Shown piece by piece: positions 25,583-34,244 of a stretch of 64,000 bases of DNA (within the stretch, counting starts at the first letter, position 1; every line of letters begins with the position of its first letter). The notes under the pieces were generated by a model. That model was not told the DNA's origin and searched no databases. It worked only from the letters and a program-made list of their open reading frames with translations. Origin of the DNA: Draconibacterium sediminis (GTDB taxonomy: Bacteria; Bacteroidota; Bacteroidia; Bacteroidales; Prolixibacteraceae); contig NZ_JRHC01000007.1 of NCBI RefSeq assembly GCF_000949475.1, forward strand, positions 62,001 through 126,000, written 5' to 3'. The translations under genes and the position numbers were made by a program.

Positions 25583-26686
25583 TTAATCTAATTTAATCAC
25601 CTCGCTACCGGCTAGCAAAAAGGCTCCCGTTCCGTATACTTCCCAGCTCTCTGCTTCGAAGTTTTTCCGTGGGTCGGCACCAATAGGCTGACACCAGCCC
25701 ACATGACCGTCGGGCTGAATCAAACCATTTAATCCTACCCAGGCTTTTTCAACCGCAGGCAGATAAGTGGCCTTATCTAAAATGCCGTTATTGATTCCCC
25801 AGGCCAAAGCATAGCAGTAAAAACCTGATCCACTGGCTTCTCCTCCCGGATACGATTCAGGATCGAGCAGGCTTGAACGCCACAAACCGTCTTCCTGTTG
25901 AAGCGAAAGAATTTTTGCCGCCATTTCTTTGTAATTCTGAATATAAAAATCACGGTTTGGATAATCTTTTGGAAGTTCGCTTAACACACGAACCAAACCA
26001 CCCATAACCCAGCCGTTTCCTCTCGACCAGAATATTTTCTTGCCATTGGCTTCTTTCTTTTCTTCAATTCCGGGTTCGTTCCATTTGTAGCCCATATCTC
26101 GTGCATACAAATGATGTTCTTTATCCCAAAGTAAATCATAGGTTTCTTCCCACAGTTCATCCGAAAGTTTCAGGTATTTGTCATCGTCTAAAGTCATTCC
26201 CAGCTTTACAAATGCCGGAGGTGCCATAAACAAAGCATCGCACCACCACCATGTCTTTTCACGAATACCATCGCCTTTGTAAGGTGTTTTCATAAACTCG
26301 TCCATGGTTGCAATAAACGGTTCAATCATTTTCTCTTCGCCCGAAACCCTGTACATATCAATGTAAGTTTGGCAAATCACATGATCGTCGGCATGATGCA
26401 AACGCGGCCCCGGTTTCCATTCGTTGGCCTCTCCCATTTCGTACATGGCCTTCCAAATCTTTTTCGAGCCCGTTGTTTCGTAAGCCGCAAAAACTCCGGC
26501 GTAAAATGCACCGTTGGTCCAGTCGTACAATTCGTGTTTGGGATGCTCCAACTGCCAGTCCAACGCCATTTTCATCGTTTTTTTTATGTAACTGTCTTTA
26601 AAAAGCTTTTCGTTACCCGCTTTTTGTGCCTGCACCGTTCCTCCCAGAACTATCGCGGCAAGTAAAAGAATGATTGTTTTCTTCAT
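25583..26686 (-). CDS. Glycoside hydrolase family 105, unsaturated rhamnogalacturonyl hydrolase
   Basis: 367 residues with a signal peptide (TIILLLAAIVLGGTVQA). The (alpha/alpha)6 barrel motifs fit GH88/GH105: YDWTNGAFYAGVFAAYETTG, RLHHADDHVICQTYIDMY (catalytic Asp region), WWCDALFMAPPAFVKLG, FWSRGNGWVMGGLVRVLSEL, and GSGFYCYALAWGINNGIL. It removes unsaturated uronic acid residues left by pectin or related lyases. It is a single gene, not a full polysaccharide utilisation locus. A perfect promoter with an operator-like palindrome precedes it. Confidence 0.93.
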   Translation of the reverse strand: MKKTIILLLAAIVLGGTVQAQKAGNEKLFKDSYIKKTMKMALDWQLEHPKHELYDWTNGAFYAGVFAAYETTGSKKIWKAMYEMGEANEWKPGPRLHHADDHVICQTYIDMYRVSGEEKMIEPFIATMDEFMKTPYKGDGIREKTWWWCDALFMAPPAFVKLGMTLDDDKYLKLSDELWEETYDLLWDKEHHLYARDMGYKWNEPGIEEKKEANGKKIFWSRGNGWVMGGLVRVLSELPKDYPNRDFYIQNYKEMAAKILSLQQEDGLWRSSLLDPESYPGGEASGSGFYCYALAWGINNGILDKATYLPAVEKAWVGLNGLIQPDGHVGWCQPIGADPRKNFEAESWEVYGTGAFLLAGSEVIKLD

Positions 26687-26704
26687 GTTGATCTAAGTTT
26701 GATG

Positions 26705-26735
26705 CAAATCTATGCAATCGATTGCAATCTACAAA
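26705..26735 (-). promoter_or_regulatory. GH105 promoter with embedded 14-base palindrome
   Basis: On the minus strand, TTTG (26732-26735), a 19-base spacer and TAGATTTG (26705-26712) match the Bacteroidota consensus exactly. The spacer holds TGCAATCGATTGCA (26713-26726), a perfect palindrome with a central CG, like LacI-family operators. Binding there would block the promoter, so substrate-induced derepression is likely. No LacI gene lies in the window. Confidence 0.65.
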
Positions 26736-26837
26736 ATACATTATCAATTTCTTATCAGGAAAATTCATAAAAGACCATAAATTGCGCTTATGTTTATTGC
26801 CTGCTTAACTTTAATTTTAAATTAACACCAATACGTA

Positions 26838-26867
26838 TTGTTCAATACAATTTTATAACTATACTTG
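26838..26867 (+). promoter_or_regulatory. his operon promoter
   Basis: TTG at 26838-26840, a 19-base spacer, then TATACTTG at 26860-26867 (one mismatch to TAnnTTTG). The transcript would start about 10 bases before the leader-peptide ATG at 26884. Confidence 0.6.
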
Positions 26868-26883
26868 CATCAAAATAACTGAT

Positions 26884-26946
26884 ATGACAGTAACAACATT
26901 ACATCACGGCCATCATTGGAAGAACCAACCATCGGGTAGGCTGTAA
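26884..26946 (+). CDS. hisL: his operon leader peptide (HHGHH)
   Basis: This 20-residue frame is MTVTTLHHGHHWKNQPSGRL and ends in TAA. Four of its codons are His (residues 7, 8, 10 and 11), clustered around one Gly. It lies between a promoter and a terminator hairpin, directly ahead of hisG, which is the layout of a ribosome-stalling attenuator. A ribosome short of charged tRNA-His would pause at 26902-26916. Confidence 0.88.
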   Translation: MTVTTLHHGHHWKNQPSGRL

Positions 26947-27011
26947 TTGTTTTGTTTAAACTCAACGATATTAATTCATAAAGGCTTGCCATTAAAGGCA
27001 GGCCTTTTTTT
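26935..27011 (+). promoter_or_regulatory. his attenuator: antiterminator strand and terminator hairpin
   Basis: The terminator is AAGGCTTGCC (26981-26990), loop ATTAAA, GGCAGGCCTT (26997-27006), then seven T to 27011. GGTAGGCT at 26935-26942, inside the end of hisL, can pair fully (with three wobbles) with GGCTTGCC of the terminator's 5' arm. A ribosome stalled on the His codons leaves that strand free, so the antiterminator forms; one at the stop codon covers it, so transcription ends. The hisG start follows by 13 bases. Confidence 0.82.
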
Positions 27012-27024
27012 ATATAAAACAGAC

Positions 27025-27882
27025 ATGGAAAAACTTAAGATTGCTATTCAAACAAAAGGAAGGTTAAACGAAGACTCAATGGGCCTGATAAACGAGGCCG
27101 GCATCGGATTGAGTGTTGGCAGACGTAAATTGGTATCGGAAGCGAAAAATTTCCCAATGGATGCCTTGTTTTTACGCGACGATGATATTCCGCAAACCGT
27201 TGCCGACGGTGTTGCCGATATTGGTGTTGTTGGCGAAAACGAAATGGCCGAGAAAGACGAAAATGTGGTAATTGCCAAACGTCTTGGTTTCTCGAAATGC
27301 CGTCTGTCGCTGGCTATTCCAAAGTCACTTGATTATCCGGGTGTTGAATTCTTCAACGGCAAAAAAATTGCCACCTCCTACCCTGTTATTCTGAAAAAGT
27401 TTCTGGATGAGAATAATATCAACGCAGAGATTCATGTGATTAGCGGATCGGTAGAAATTGCACCGGGAATTGGTTTGGCCGATGCTATTTTCGATATCGT
27501 AAGTTCAGGATCTACACTGGTGAGCAACCGTTTGAAAGAAGTTGAAGTGGTAATGAAATCGGAAGCTGTATTGATTGCTAATCCTAACCTTTCGGCAAAA
27601 AAGCAGGAAATTCTTGATGAACTGATTTTCAGAATCGAATCGGTACAACGTGCTGAAGGCAAAAAATACATTCTTCTGAATGTTCCAAACGAAAAAATAG
27701 AAGAGATAACTTCGCTGCTGCCGGGAATGAAATCGCCAACACTGGTTCCGCTGGCAAAAGAAGGCTGGAGCTCGATGCACTCGGTAATTGAAGAAGATGA
27801 TTTTTGGGAAGTAATTGGCAAGTTGAAAAAAGCCGGTGCCGAAGGTATTTTAGTTGTTCCTATCGAGAAAATGATTTTCTAG
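27025..27882 (+). CDS. hisG: ATP phosphoribosyltransferase, long form
   Basis: 285 residues from the ATG at 27025, with the start decided by the terminator just upstream. It catalyses the first step of histidine synthesis, ATP plus PRPP. Seen: IAIQTKGRLNEDSMGLINEA, FLRDDDIPQTVADGVADIGV, then ADAIFDIVSSGSTLVSNRLK, the PRPP-binding region. The length and C-terminal domain (TLVPLAKEGWSSMHSVIEED) fit the long HisG form, which carries its own histidine feedback site, so the pathway is probably controlled both by attenuation and by feedback. Confidence 0.95.
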   Translation: MEKLKIAIQTKGRLNEDSMGLINEAGIGLSVGRRKLVSEAKNFPMDALFLRDDDIPQTVADGVADIGVVGENEMAEKDENVVIAKRLGFSKCRLSLAIPKSLDYPGVEFFNGKKIATSYPVILKKFLDENNINAEIHVISGSVEIAPGIGLADAIFDIVSSGSTLVSNRLKEVEVVMKSEAVLIANPNLSAKKQEILDELIFRIESVQRAEGKKYILLNVPNEKIEEITSLLPGMKSPTLVPLAKEGWSSMHSVIEEDDFWEVIGKLKKAGAEGILVVPIEKMIF

Positions 27883-27942
27883 AAATTAGATCCATGAAGC
27901 CGTTCTTAAAAGCAGCTATCGGGTTAACAGTTTCATGAATAA

Positions 27943-28836
27943 ATGACTACAAGACAATACATATTGTTTGCCATTCCATCATTGATCTGGGGATCGACAT
28001 GGTATGCCATTAAGTTTCAACTGGGAACAGTTGATCCGCTGTTATCGGTTGCCTATCGCTTTTTGGCAGCCGGTATTCTGCTCATTTTATTTTGCCTGGT
28101 AACAGGACGGAAAATGAAATTTACGCTGCGCGAACACCTGATGATGCTTCTGCTGGGGCTTTGTCTTTTCGGAATGAACTACTGGTTTGTATACGAGGTG
28201 GAAACGACCCTGACAAGCGGTATTGTGGCAGTGATATTTTCGTTGATTATTTTCTTCAATATATTTTTCAATGCTGTTCTCTTAAAAGGGAAAATAAAGC
28301 CCGATGTTATAGTGGCCGCAGTTTTGGGGGTTGGAGGAACAGCTTTGTTGTTTAAGAACGAGTTGGTAAAGTTTCAGGGAGGAAACGGCAACTGGATCAT
28401 TTTTTTGCTTTGTTTCGGAGGCCTGACTTTCGCTTCCTTAGGAAACATTATTTCAGCATATAAGCAAAAGAAAAACGTACCTGTTTTGCAGGCCAATGCC
28501 TACGGAATGTTGTATGGAGGATTGGCCATGTTTGCTATGGTATTGCTGCTTGGCAAACCGCTTCGTTTTGATGCTTCGCTGAACTATTCGGTTTCGTTAT
28601 TGTACCTTTCAATATTCGGATCGATAGTAGCTTTTTCAACCTATTTAAAACTGCTTGGTGAAATTGGCCCCGACCGTTCGATTTACGTAGCACTGATTAC
28701 TCCTGCTATCGCTTTGTTAATTTCTACTTTTTTTGAAGGTTACCGATGGGATGTATTCGCAGCGTTGGGAATACTTTTGTTATTTTCGGGCAACATTCTG
28801 GCTTTACGGTTTAAAACAAAAAAAACAGTTACATGA
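27943..28836 (+). CDS. EamA/DMT-family transporter
   Basis: 297 residues with about ten membrane segments and the EamA two-repeat layout: FAIPSLIWGSTWYAIKFQLG, VAYRFLAAGILLILFCLV, LLLGLCLFGMNYWFVYEV and, in the second repeat, SIFGSIVAFSTYLKLLGEIG and ALITPAIALLISTFFEGYRW. DMT exporters move amino acids or nucleotide bases. The gene lies inside the his operon, and its stop overlaps the hisD start by four bases (ATGA), so it is translated with the pathway. Histidine or intermediate export is an inference. Confidence 0.92.
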   Translation: MTTRQYILFAIPSLIWGSTWYAIKFQLGTVDPLLSVAYRFLAAGILLILFCLVTGRKMKFTLREHLMMLLLGLCLFGMNYWFVYEVETTLTSGIVAVIFSLIIFFNIFFNAVLLKGKIKPDVIVAAVLGVGGTALLFKNELVKFQGGNGNWIIFLLCFGGLTFASLGNIISAYKQKKNVPVLQANAYGMLYGGLAMFAMVLLLGKPLRFDASLNYSVSLLYLSIFGSIVAFSTYLKLLGEIGPDRSIYVALITPAIALLISTFFEGYRWDVFAALGILLLFSGNILALRFKTKKTVT

Positions 28837-30131
28837 AGACTTATATAAATCCGGGGAGAAATACCTGGACCGATATTTTAAAACGCCCGCTTTTCGATGT
28901 TTCGGAATTGTACGGACGTGTACAAAATATACTGACTGAAATTCGTGAGCAGGGCGATGAAAAATTGCGCGAATACACCGAACGTTTTGACGGTGTTAAA
29001 CTGGATAATTTTGAGGTTTCGCCCGAAGAAATTACCAGGGCAGAAGCCTCAATCGACCAGAATTTAAAAGATGCGATTGCTTTAGCTGCTGAAAACATAA
29101 AGGCTTTTCACAGTACCCAAATGCCCGAAATCAGAAAGATGGAAACCGCTCCCGGCGTAATCTGCTGGCAAAAACCGGTGGCCATTGAAAAAGTTGGATT
29201 GTATATTCCGGGCGGAACAGCACCACTTTTTTCTACCGTATTGATGCTGGCTCTTCCGGCAAAAATTGCTGGTTGTAAACAAATTGTTCTTTGTTCGCCA
29301 CCAGATAAAAATGGCAACATTCATCCGGCAATTTTGTACGCTGCTAAGGTTGCAGGCGTAACACAAATCTACAAACTGGGCGGTGTTCAAGCCATCGGAG
29401 CAATGGCTTACGGTACCGAGACTGTTCCGAAAACCTACAAAATTTTTGGTCCGGGAAATCAATACGTAACAGCTGCCAAACAACTGGTTAGCATGAACGA
29501 AGTTTCGATCGATATGCCGGCCGGTCCTTCCGAAGTACTGGTTGTTGCCGACGAAACATCGAATCCGGCTTTTGTGGCTTCCGATTTATTGTCGCAGGCC
29601 GAACACGGTGCCGACAGCCAGGTTGTGCTGGTTACCGATAACGAAAATACATTAAAAGAGGTACTTGCTGAAGTTCGGACACAGGTTGATCAGCTGCCAA
29701 GAAAAGAACTCGCCGAAAAAGCGCTATCTCACAGTGTTTTAATTGTGGTTTCAGATGATGCCGAACGTGTTGATCTGATCAATGAATATGCACCGGAACA
29801 CCTGATCATCAGCACAAAAAAATATATGGAACTGGCAGAGAAGATCACTAACGCAGGTTCGGTATTTTTGGGAGAATTTACACCTGAAAGTGCAGGAGAT
29901 TACGCTTCGGGAACCAACCATACATTGCCTACCAACGGCTGGGCACGATCGTACAGCGGAGTAAACCTGGATAGTTTTTTGAAAAAGATCACCTTTCAGG
30001 AGATTAGTGAGGAAGGACTTTTAACTATTGGCCCCGCTATTGAAAAAATGGCCGCTACCGAACAACTTGAAGCGCACAAAAATGCAGTAACTTTACGCCT
30101 TAAACAGATCGAAAAAAATGGAACTAAATAA
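28833..30131 (+). CDS. hisD: Histidinol dehydrogenase
   Basis: 432 residues. The NAD-dependent two-step oxidation of histidinol to histidine. Seen: VAIEKVGLYIPGGTAPLFST, PGNQYVTAAKQLVS, MPAGPSEVLVVADE, LLSQAEHGADSQVVLV, and the zinc and substrate region EYAPEHLIIST with SGTNHTLPTNGWARSYSG. It overlaps eamA by four bases and hisC by 14. Confidence 0.97.
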   Translation: MKTYINPGRNTWTDILKRPLFDVSELYGRVQNILTEIREQGDEKLREYTERFDGVKLDNFEVSPEEITRAEASIDQNLKDAIALAAENIKAFHSTQMPEIRKMETAPGVICWQKPVAIEKVGLYIPGGTAPLFSTVLMLALPAKIAGCKQIVLCSPPDKNGNIHPAILYAAKVAGVTQIYKLGGVQAIGAMAYGTETVPKTYKIFGPGNQYVTAAKQLVSMNEVSIDMPAGPSEVLVVADETSNPAFVASDLLSQAEHGADSQVVLVTDNENTLKEVLAEVRTQVDQLPRKELAEKALSHSVLIVVSDDAERVDLINEYAPEHLIISTKKYMELAEKITNAGSVFLGEFTPESAGDYASGTNHTLPTNGWARSYSGVNLDSFLKKITFQEISEEGLLTIGPAIEKMAATEQLEAHKNAVTLRLKQIEKNGTK

Positions 30132-31149
30132 TCTACTCCGCGAAAACATAAAAAACCTGAAGCCATACTCGTCGGCAAGAGACGAGTATAGTGGCGATGC
30201 GATGGTTTTTCTCGATGCCAACGAAAACCCCTTTAACGAACCTTACAACCGCTACCCCGATCCGCTGCAACGTTTGGTAAAAGAAAAGATAGCGGTATTA
30301 AAAAAGGTAAATGCTGAAAATATTTTCCTGGGAAACGGAAGCGATGAACCAATTGACTTGCTGATTCGTGCATTTTGTGAGCCGGGAAAAGACAATGTGG
30401 TTACCATCGATCCAACCTACGGCATGTACCAGGTTGCGGCCGATATCTCAGGCGTTGAACTGCGTAAAGTTTCGTTAACCGAAGATTTTCAGTTAAACAT
30501 TAATGATATTCTTGGCGAAACCGACAAAAATACCAAACTGATATTTTTATGTTCGCCCAACAATCCAACCGGCAACAGCTTGAATAAAGATGCGATGTTG
30601 GAGCTGGCCAACCAGTTTCACGGGCTGGTAATTATTGATGAAGCATACATCGACTTTGCGCCGGGGAAAACGCTGATGCCGGAACTGGAACACTACCCCA
30701 ACCTGGTAATTCTGCAAACTTTTTCGAAAGCCTGGGGAATGGCCGGAATACGTTTGGGAATGGCATTCGGAAGCACAGAATTGATTGGCATTCTGAACAA
30801 AATAAAGTACCCGTACAACCTTAATATTCTTACCCAGGAGAAAGCCATGTTACTGCTCGACAAAAAAGTAACCGTTCAGAAATGGGTAAAACTGCTTATT
30901 GCCGAGCGCGATAAAATGGAAAAACTGTTGGCTGAATTTCCGTTTGTGGTTAAAGTTCATCCGTCAGAAGCGAATTTCCTGTTGGTAAAAATGCACGATG
31001 CCCGAGGTATTTACAACTATCTGGTAGAGGAAGGAATAATTGTTCGCGATCGCTCGAAAGTACATTTGTGCAACGAAAGTTTGCGAATAACAATTGGTAA
31101 TTCGGAAGAAAACGAAAGCCTTTTAAGTGCGCTAAAAAAACTAATTTAA
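30118..31149 (+). CDS. hisC: Histidinol-phosphate aminotransferase
   Basis: 343 residues, class I/II PLP fold. Seen: [20 protein letters not shown] (substrate arm), [41 protein letters not shown], the PLP lysine in [18 protein letters not shown], and the C-terminal [18 protein letters not shown]. It follows hisD with a 14-base overlap and precedes hisB by five bases, so translation is coupled. Confidence 0.97.
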   Translation: MELNNLLRENIKNLKPYSSARDEYSGDAMVFLDANENPFNEPYNRYPDPLQRLVKEKIAVLKKVNAENIFLGNGSDEPIDLLIRAFCEPGKDNVVTIDPTYGMYQVAADISGVELRKVSLTEDFQLNINDILGETDKNTKLIFLCSPNNPTGNSLNKDAMLELANQFHGLVIIDEAYIDFAPGKTLMPELEHYPNLVILQTFSKAWGMAGIRLGMAFGSTELIGILNKIKYPYNLNILTQEKAMLLLDKKVTVQKWVKLLIAERDKMEKLLAEFPFVVKVHPSEANFLLVKMHDARGIYNYLVEEGIIVRDRSKVHLCNESLRITIGNSEENESLLSALKKLI

Positions 31150-31154
31150 AAACG

Positions 31155-32276
31155 ATGAAGAAAGTACTATTTATAGACCGCGACGGAACCTTAAACCACG
31201 AAACTGCAGACGAACAAATTGATGCATTTGAGAAGCTGGAGTTTCTGCCGAAGGTTTTCCGCAATATGCACTACATCCGCAAAAACCTTGATTACGAGTT
31301 GGTAATGGTTACCAACCAGGATGGTTTGGGCACCGATTCGTTTCCGGAAGATACGTTTTGGCCGGTACATAACTTTATACTGAAAGCTTTTGAAAACGAA
31401 GGTGTTGTTTTCGACGATATTTGTATCGACCGCCACTTTCCGGAAGATAACTCTACTACCCGCAAACCGGCAACCGGAATGCTTACAAAATACATTGAAG
31501 GCGATTACGATTTGGCAAACAGTTTTGTTATCGGCGACCGTAAAACCGATATCATGCTGGCGAAAAACCTCGGTGCAAAAGGTATATTTATTAATAACGG
31601 CGACCAGGTTGAAGAACTGGAAAAAGAAGGATTGGCAGCTATTTGTGCTCTGATTTCCGACGACTGGGACGATATATACGCTTGTGTGGCTTCACCGCAA
31701 CGCACAGCAAAGGTTGAACGAACCACGAAAGAAACTGCCATTTCTGTTTCATTAAATCTTGATGGATCAGGAGTATGCAATATTTCAACCGGCCTGGGCT
31801 TTTTCGATCACATGCTGGAACAAATTGGCCGCCACAGTGGCGTTGACCTCAACATTAAGGTAAAAGGCGATTTGGAGGTTGACGAACATCATACCATTGA
31901 AGATACGGCGCTGGCTTTAGGCGAGGCTTTTAGAAAGGCTGTTGGCAATAAACTGGGCATGGAACGTTATGGTTTTTGCCTGCCTATGGATGAGTGTCTG
32001 GTTATGGCTGCTATTGATTTTGGAGGACGCCCGTGGTTGGTTTGGGAGGCCGATTTTAAACGCGAAATGGTGGGCGACATGCCTACCGAAATGTTTATGC
32101 ACTTCTTCAAATCCTTCTCCGATGCAGCATTGTGTAATCTGAATATTAAGGCTGAAGGTGCCAACGAACACCATAAAATAGAAGCGATTTTTAAAGCATT
32201 GGCGAAATCAATAAAAATGGCAATTCGCCGCGATGTATTTAACTTCGATTTGCCATCAACAAAAGGAATGTTATAA
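31155..32276 (+). CDS. hisB: Bifunctional histidinol-phosphatase / imidazoleglycerol-phosphate dehydratase
   Basis: 373 residues. The N-terminal HAD phosphatase spans about 1-165 ([37 protein letters not shown]). The C-terminal IGP dehydratase spans about 180-373 ([57 protein letters not shown]), with paired His-rich metal sites. Fusion of the two steps is usual in Bacteroidota and enterobacteria. Confidence 0.97.
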   Translation: MKKVLFIDRDGTLNHETADEQIDAFEKLEFLPKVFRNMHYIRKNLDYELVMVTNQDGLGTDSFPEDTFWPVHNFILKAFENEGVVFDDICIDRHFPEDNSTTRKPATGMLTKYIEGDYDLANSFVIGDRKTDIMLAKNLGAKGIFINNGDQVEELEKEGLAAICALISDDWDDIYACVASPQRTAKVERTTKETAISVSLNLDGSGVCNISTGLGFFDHMLEQIGRHSGVDLNIKVKGDLEVDEHHTIEDTALALGEAFRKAVGNKLGMERYGFCLPMDECLVMAAIDFGGRPWLVWEADFKREMVGDMPTEMFMHFFKSFSDAALCNLNIKAEGANEHHKIEAIFKALAKSIKMAIRRDVFNFDLPSTKGML

Positions 32277-32284
32277 AATTAAGA

Positions 32285-32313
32285 CTCCGCAAAACTCTGT
32301 GCTCTCTGCGGTT
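32285..32313. repeat. Word-type spacer between hisB and purU
   Basis: CTCCGCAAAACTCTGTGCTC continues TCTGCGGTT. CCGCA (32287-32291) can pair with TGCGG (32308-32312), and the middle is built of CTCTG-like words. Its style resembles other word-built spacers in the window. Confidence 0.4.
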
Positions 32314-32320
32314 AAAAGAT

Positions 32321-33205
32321 ATGAAGACAATAAAAATACTAAACGAAAAAAAGGACACTGCGATCTTACTGATTCACTGTCCGGACAAACAAGGAATCCT
32401 TGCAACTGTAACTGAATTTCTGAATAAAAATAAGGGCAACATTATTTACCTCGATCAGCATGTTGATCGTCAGGAAAAGATTTTTTACATGCGGGTTGAA
32501 TGGGAACTGGAGAATTTCGCCATTCCTGCCGATAAGATCGGTGAATATTTTGACACCCTGATTGGCAGCCCGTTGCAAATGAACTGGAAGATCTATTTTT
32601 CAAATGAAGTTCCGCGAATGGCCCTGTTTGTTTCTAAAATGCCACATTGTTTGTTCGATATCCTGGCACGTTACACAGCCGGCGAATGGGACGTGGAAAT
32701 ACCAATGATTATTAGTAACCACGAAACGCTGCGTCCGGTTGCCGAACGTTTCGATATTGATTTTCATTATTTCCCTATTAATAAAGAAAACAAAGCCGAG
32801 CAGGAAGCAGCTGAGCTAAAACTGTTAAAGGAAAACAACATCGATTTTGTGGTGCTGGCGCGCTACATGCAAATCCTGTCGGAAGATTTTGTAAAAAATT
32901 ATCCGAATAAGGTTATCAACATCCACCATTCGTTCTTACCGGCATTTGCGGGTGCAAAACCTTATCATGCAGCCCACGAGCGCGGAGTAAAAATTATTGG
33001 TGCAACAAGTCACTATGTTACTTCCGAGCTGGATGCAGGGCCGATTATCGAACAGGATGTTACCCGTTGCAGCCACGTTGATACGATACAAAAATTGATT
33101 CGCAAAGGTCGCGATTTGGAGAAAATCGTTCTTTCGCAGGCCGTATACAAACACCTACAGCGTAAAGTACTGGTTTACAGAAACAGAACGGTTGTGTTTA
33201 ATTAA
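32321..33205 (+). CDS. purU: Formyltetrahydrofolate deformylase
   Basis: 294 residues. The N-terminal ACT-like domain is LIHCPDKQGILATVTEFLNK. The formyltransferase-like catalytic domain has FVSKMPHCLFDILARY, VVLARYMQILSEDFVKNY, and INIHHSFLPAFAGAKPYHAA with IIGATSHYVTSELDAGPII. It hydrolyses 10-formyl-THF to formate and THF. Its place in the his operon is notable because histidine synthesis releases AICAR, whose recycling uses 10-formyl-THF. Confidence 0.95.
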   Translation: MKTIKILNEKKDTAILLIHCPDKQGILATVTEFLNKNKGNIIYLDQHVDRQEKIFYMRVEWELENFAIPADKIGEYFDTLIGSPLQMNWKIYFSNEVPRMALFVSKMPHCLFDILARYTAGEWDVEIPMIISNHETLRPVAERFDIDFHYFPINKENKAEQEAAELKLLKENNIDFVVLARYMQILSEDFVKNYPNKVINIHHSFLPAFAGAKPYHAAHERGVKIIGATSHYVTSELDAGPIIEQDVTRCSHVDTIQKLIRKGRDLEKIVLSQAVYKHLQRKVLVYRNRTVVFN

Positions 33206-33212
33206 AAACCGA

Positions 33213-33673
33213 GTTGCAGGTTACAAGTTACAGGTTTTAGTCAATCACAAAAATTAGCTAAGATAAAAGATTATGAAAAGTTATAGAGATTTGGAAATTT
33301 ATCAGTCAGCCTATCAACTAGCTATAAAAGTTCATAAAATGACCTTAACTTTACCTGCTTACGAACTCTATGAACAAGGAAGTCAGGTCAGACGCTCAAC
33401 AAAAAGCATAAAAGACAATATTGTTGAGGGCTATGGAAGAAACCGATACAAACAAGATTTTATCCGGTTTCTGGTTTATGCTCAGGCTTCGTGTGATGAA
33501 GCCAACTCACAGTTAACGATGATCAATGAACTTCACTTTGATTCAAAAGGCTTAAACGATTTGATATCAGATTATGAACTTTTAGGGAAAAAACTCAATA
33601 AATTCATTGAATATGTTGAAAGGCACTGGAATGAAAAAAGTTAACCAGTAACCTGAAACAAGCAACCAGTAAC
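33213..33673 (+). repeat. IVP-type element 2: inverted repeats enclosing a four-helix-bundle gene
   Basis: The left arm is 33213-33236 (GTTGCAGGTTACAAGTTACA then GGTT). The right arm is 33650-33673 (AACCTGAAACAAGCAACCAG then TAAC). The reverse complement of the left arm matches the right at 18 of 24 positions. The words here are AAC/GTTAC-like, unlike the GCATT words of element 1, but the layout is the same: arms, one IVP-family ORF, operon orientation, about 460 bases. Confidence 0.6.
33273..33644 (+). CDS. Four-helix-bundle protein, 23S rRNA IVP family
   Basis: 123 residues with a clear family pattern: SYRDLEIYQSAYQLAIKVHK, LTLPAYELYEQGSQVRRSTK, SIKDNIVEGYGRNRYKQDFI, RFLVYAQASCDEANSQLTMI, then a C-terminal helix. 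No rRNA gene or retroelement is near. It interrupts the his operon between purU and the thioredoxin gene, bracketed by imperfect inverted repeats. Compared with the 12619 homologue it is divergent. The function is unknown. Confidence 0.93.
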   Translation: MKSYRDLEIYQSAYQLAIKVHKMTLTLPAYELYEQGSQVRRSTKSIKDNIVEGYGRNRYKQDFIRFLVYAQASCDEANSQLTMINELHFDSKGLNDLISDYELLGKKLNKFIEYVERHWNEKS

Positions 33674-33683
33674 AAAAAAGAAT

Positions 33684-34232
33684 ATGAAAAGATTATTATC
33701 CATCCTCAGCATAACATTTTTAGCAATGTCTGCATTTGCGCAACTAAGTACAATTCCGGAAAAAGAAATTCCTGCCGATTACGGTTACATTGTAAAAATT
33801 GGCCAGCAAATGCCTGAAATTACAATGGAACTTACCGACGGCACCAAAGTCTCAACCGCCGATTTAAAAGGAAAAATAACAATGTTGCAATTTACCGCCA
33901 GTTGGTGTTCGGTATGCCGAAAAGAAATGCCACATATTGAAAAAGAAATCTGGCAAAAACACAAGGATAATGATGATTTTGTGTTAATCGGTGTTGACAT
34001 GGACGAACCGCTTGATAAGGTTAAGGATTTTAAGGAAACAATGAAAATTACCTATCCGCTGGCACTTGATCCGGGCGCTGAAATCTTTTACACTTTTGCA
34101 GCAAAAGGTGCCGGTGTTACACGAAATGTAATTATCGACAAAACAGGAAAAATTGTTTATTTAACCCGCCTTTTTAAAGAAGACGAATTCAATGAAATGG
34201 TTGAGGTGATTGATCTTTTACTGAAAGAATAA
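33684..34232 (+). CDS. TlpA-like periplasmic thioredoxin-fold protein
   Basis: 182 residues with a signal peptide (LLSILSITFLAMSAFAQ). The thioredoxin/AhpC-TSA domain has VKIGQQMPEITMELTDGTKV, the active site FTASWCSVCRKEMPHIEKEI (CxxC), and GAGVTRNVIIDKTGKIVYLT with a proline-region turn. It probably reduces or exchanges periplasmic disulfides. It lies 12 bases before hisH, so it is co-transcribed with histidine genes, which is odd for its role. Confidence 0.9.
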   Translation: MKRLLSILSITFLAMSAFAQLSTIPEKEIPADYGYIVKIGQQMPEITMELTDGTKVSTADLKGKITMLQFTASWCSVCRKEMPHIEKEIWQKHKDNDDFVLIGVDMDEPLDKVKDFKETMKITYPLALDPGAEIFYTFAAKGAGVTRNVIIDKTGKIVYLTRLFKEDEFNEMVEVIDLLLKE

Positions 34233-34244
34233 ACCCGAATAAAG

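Noticed and set aside
26947..27024. A longer HisG starting at the TTG at 26947
   Set aside because: The extension runs through the attenuator terminator and has no HisG similarity; the ATG at 27025 fits the family start.
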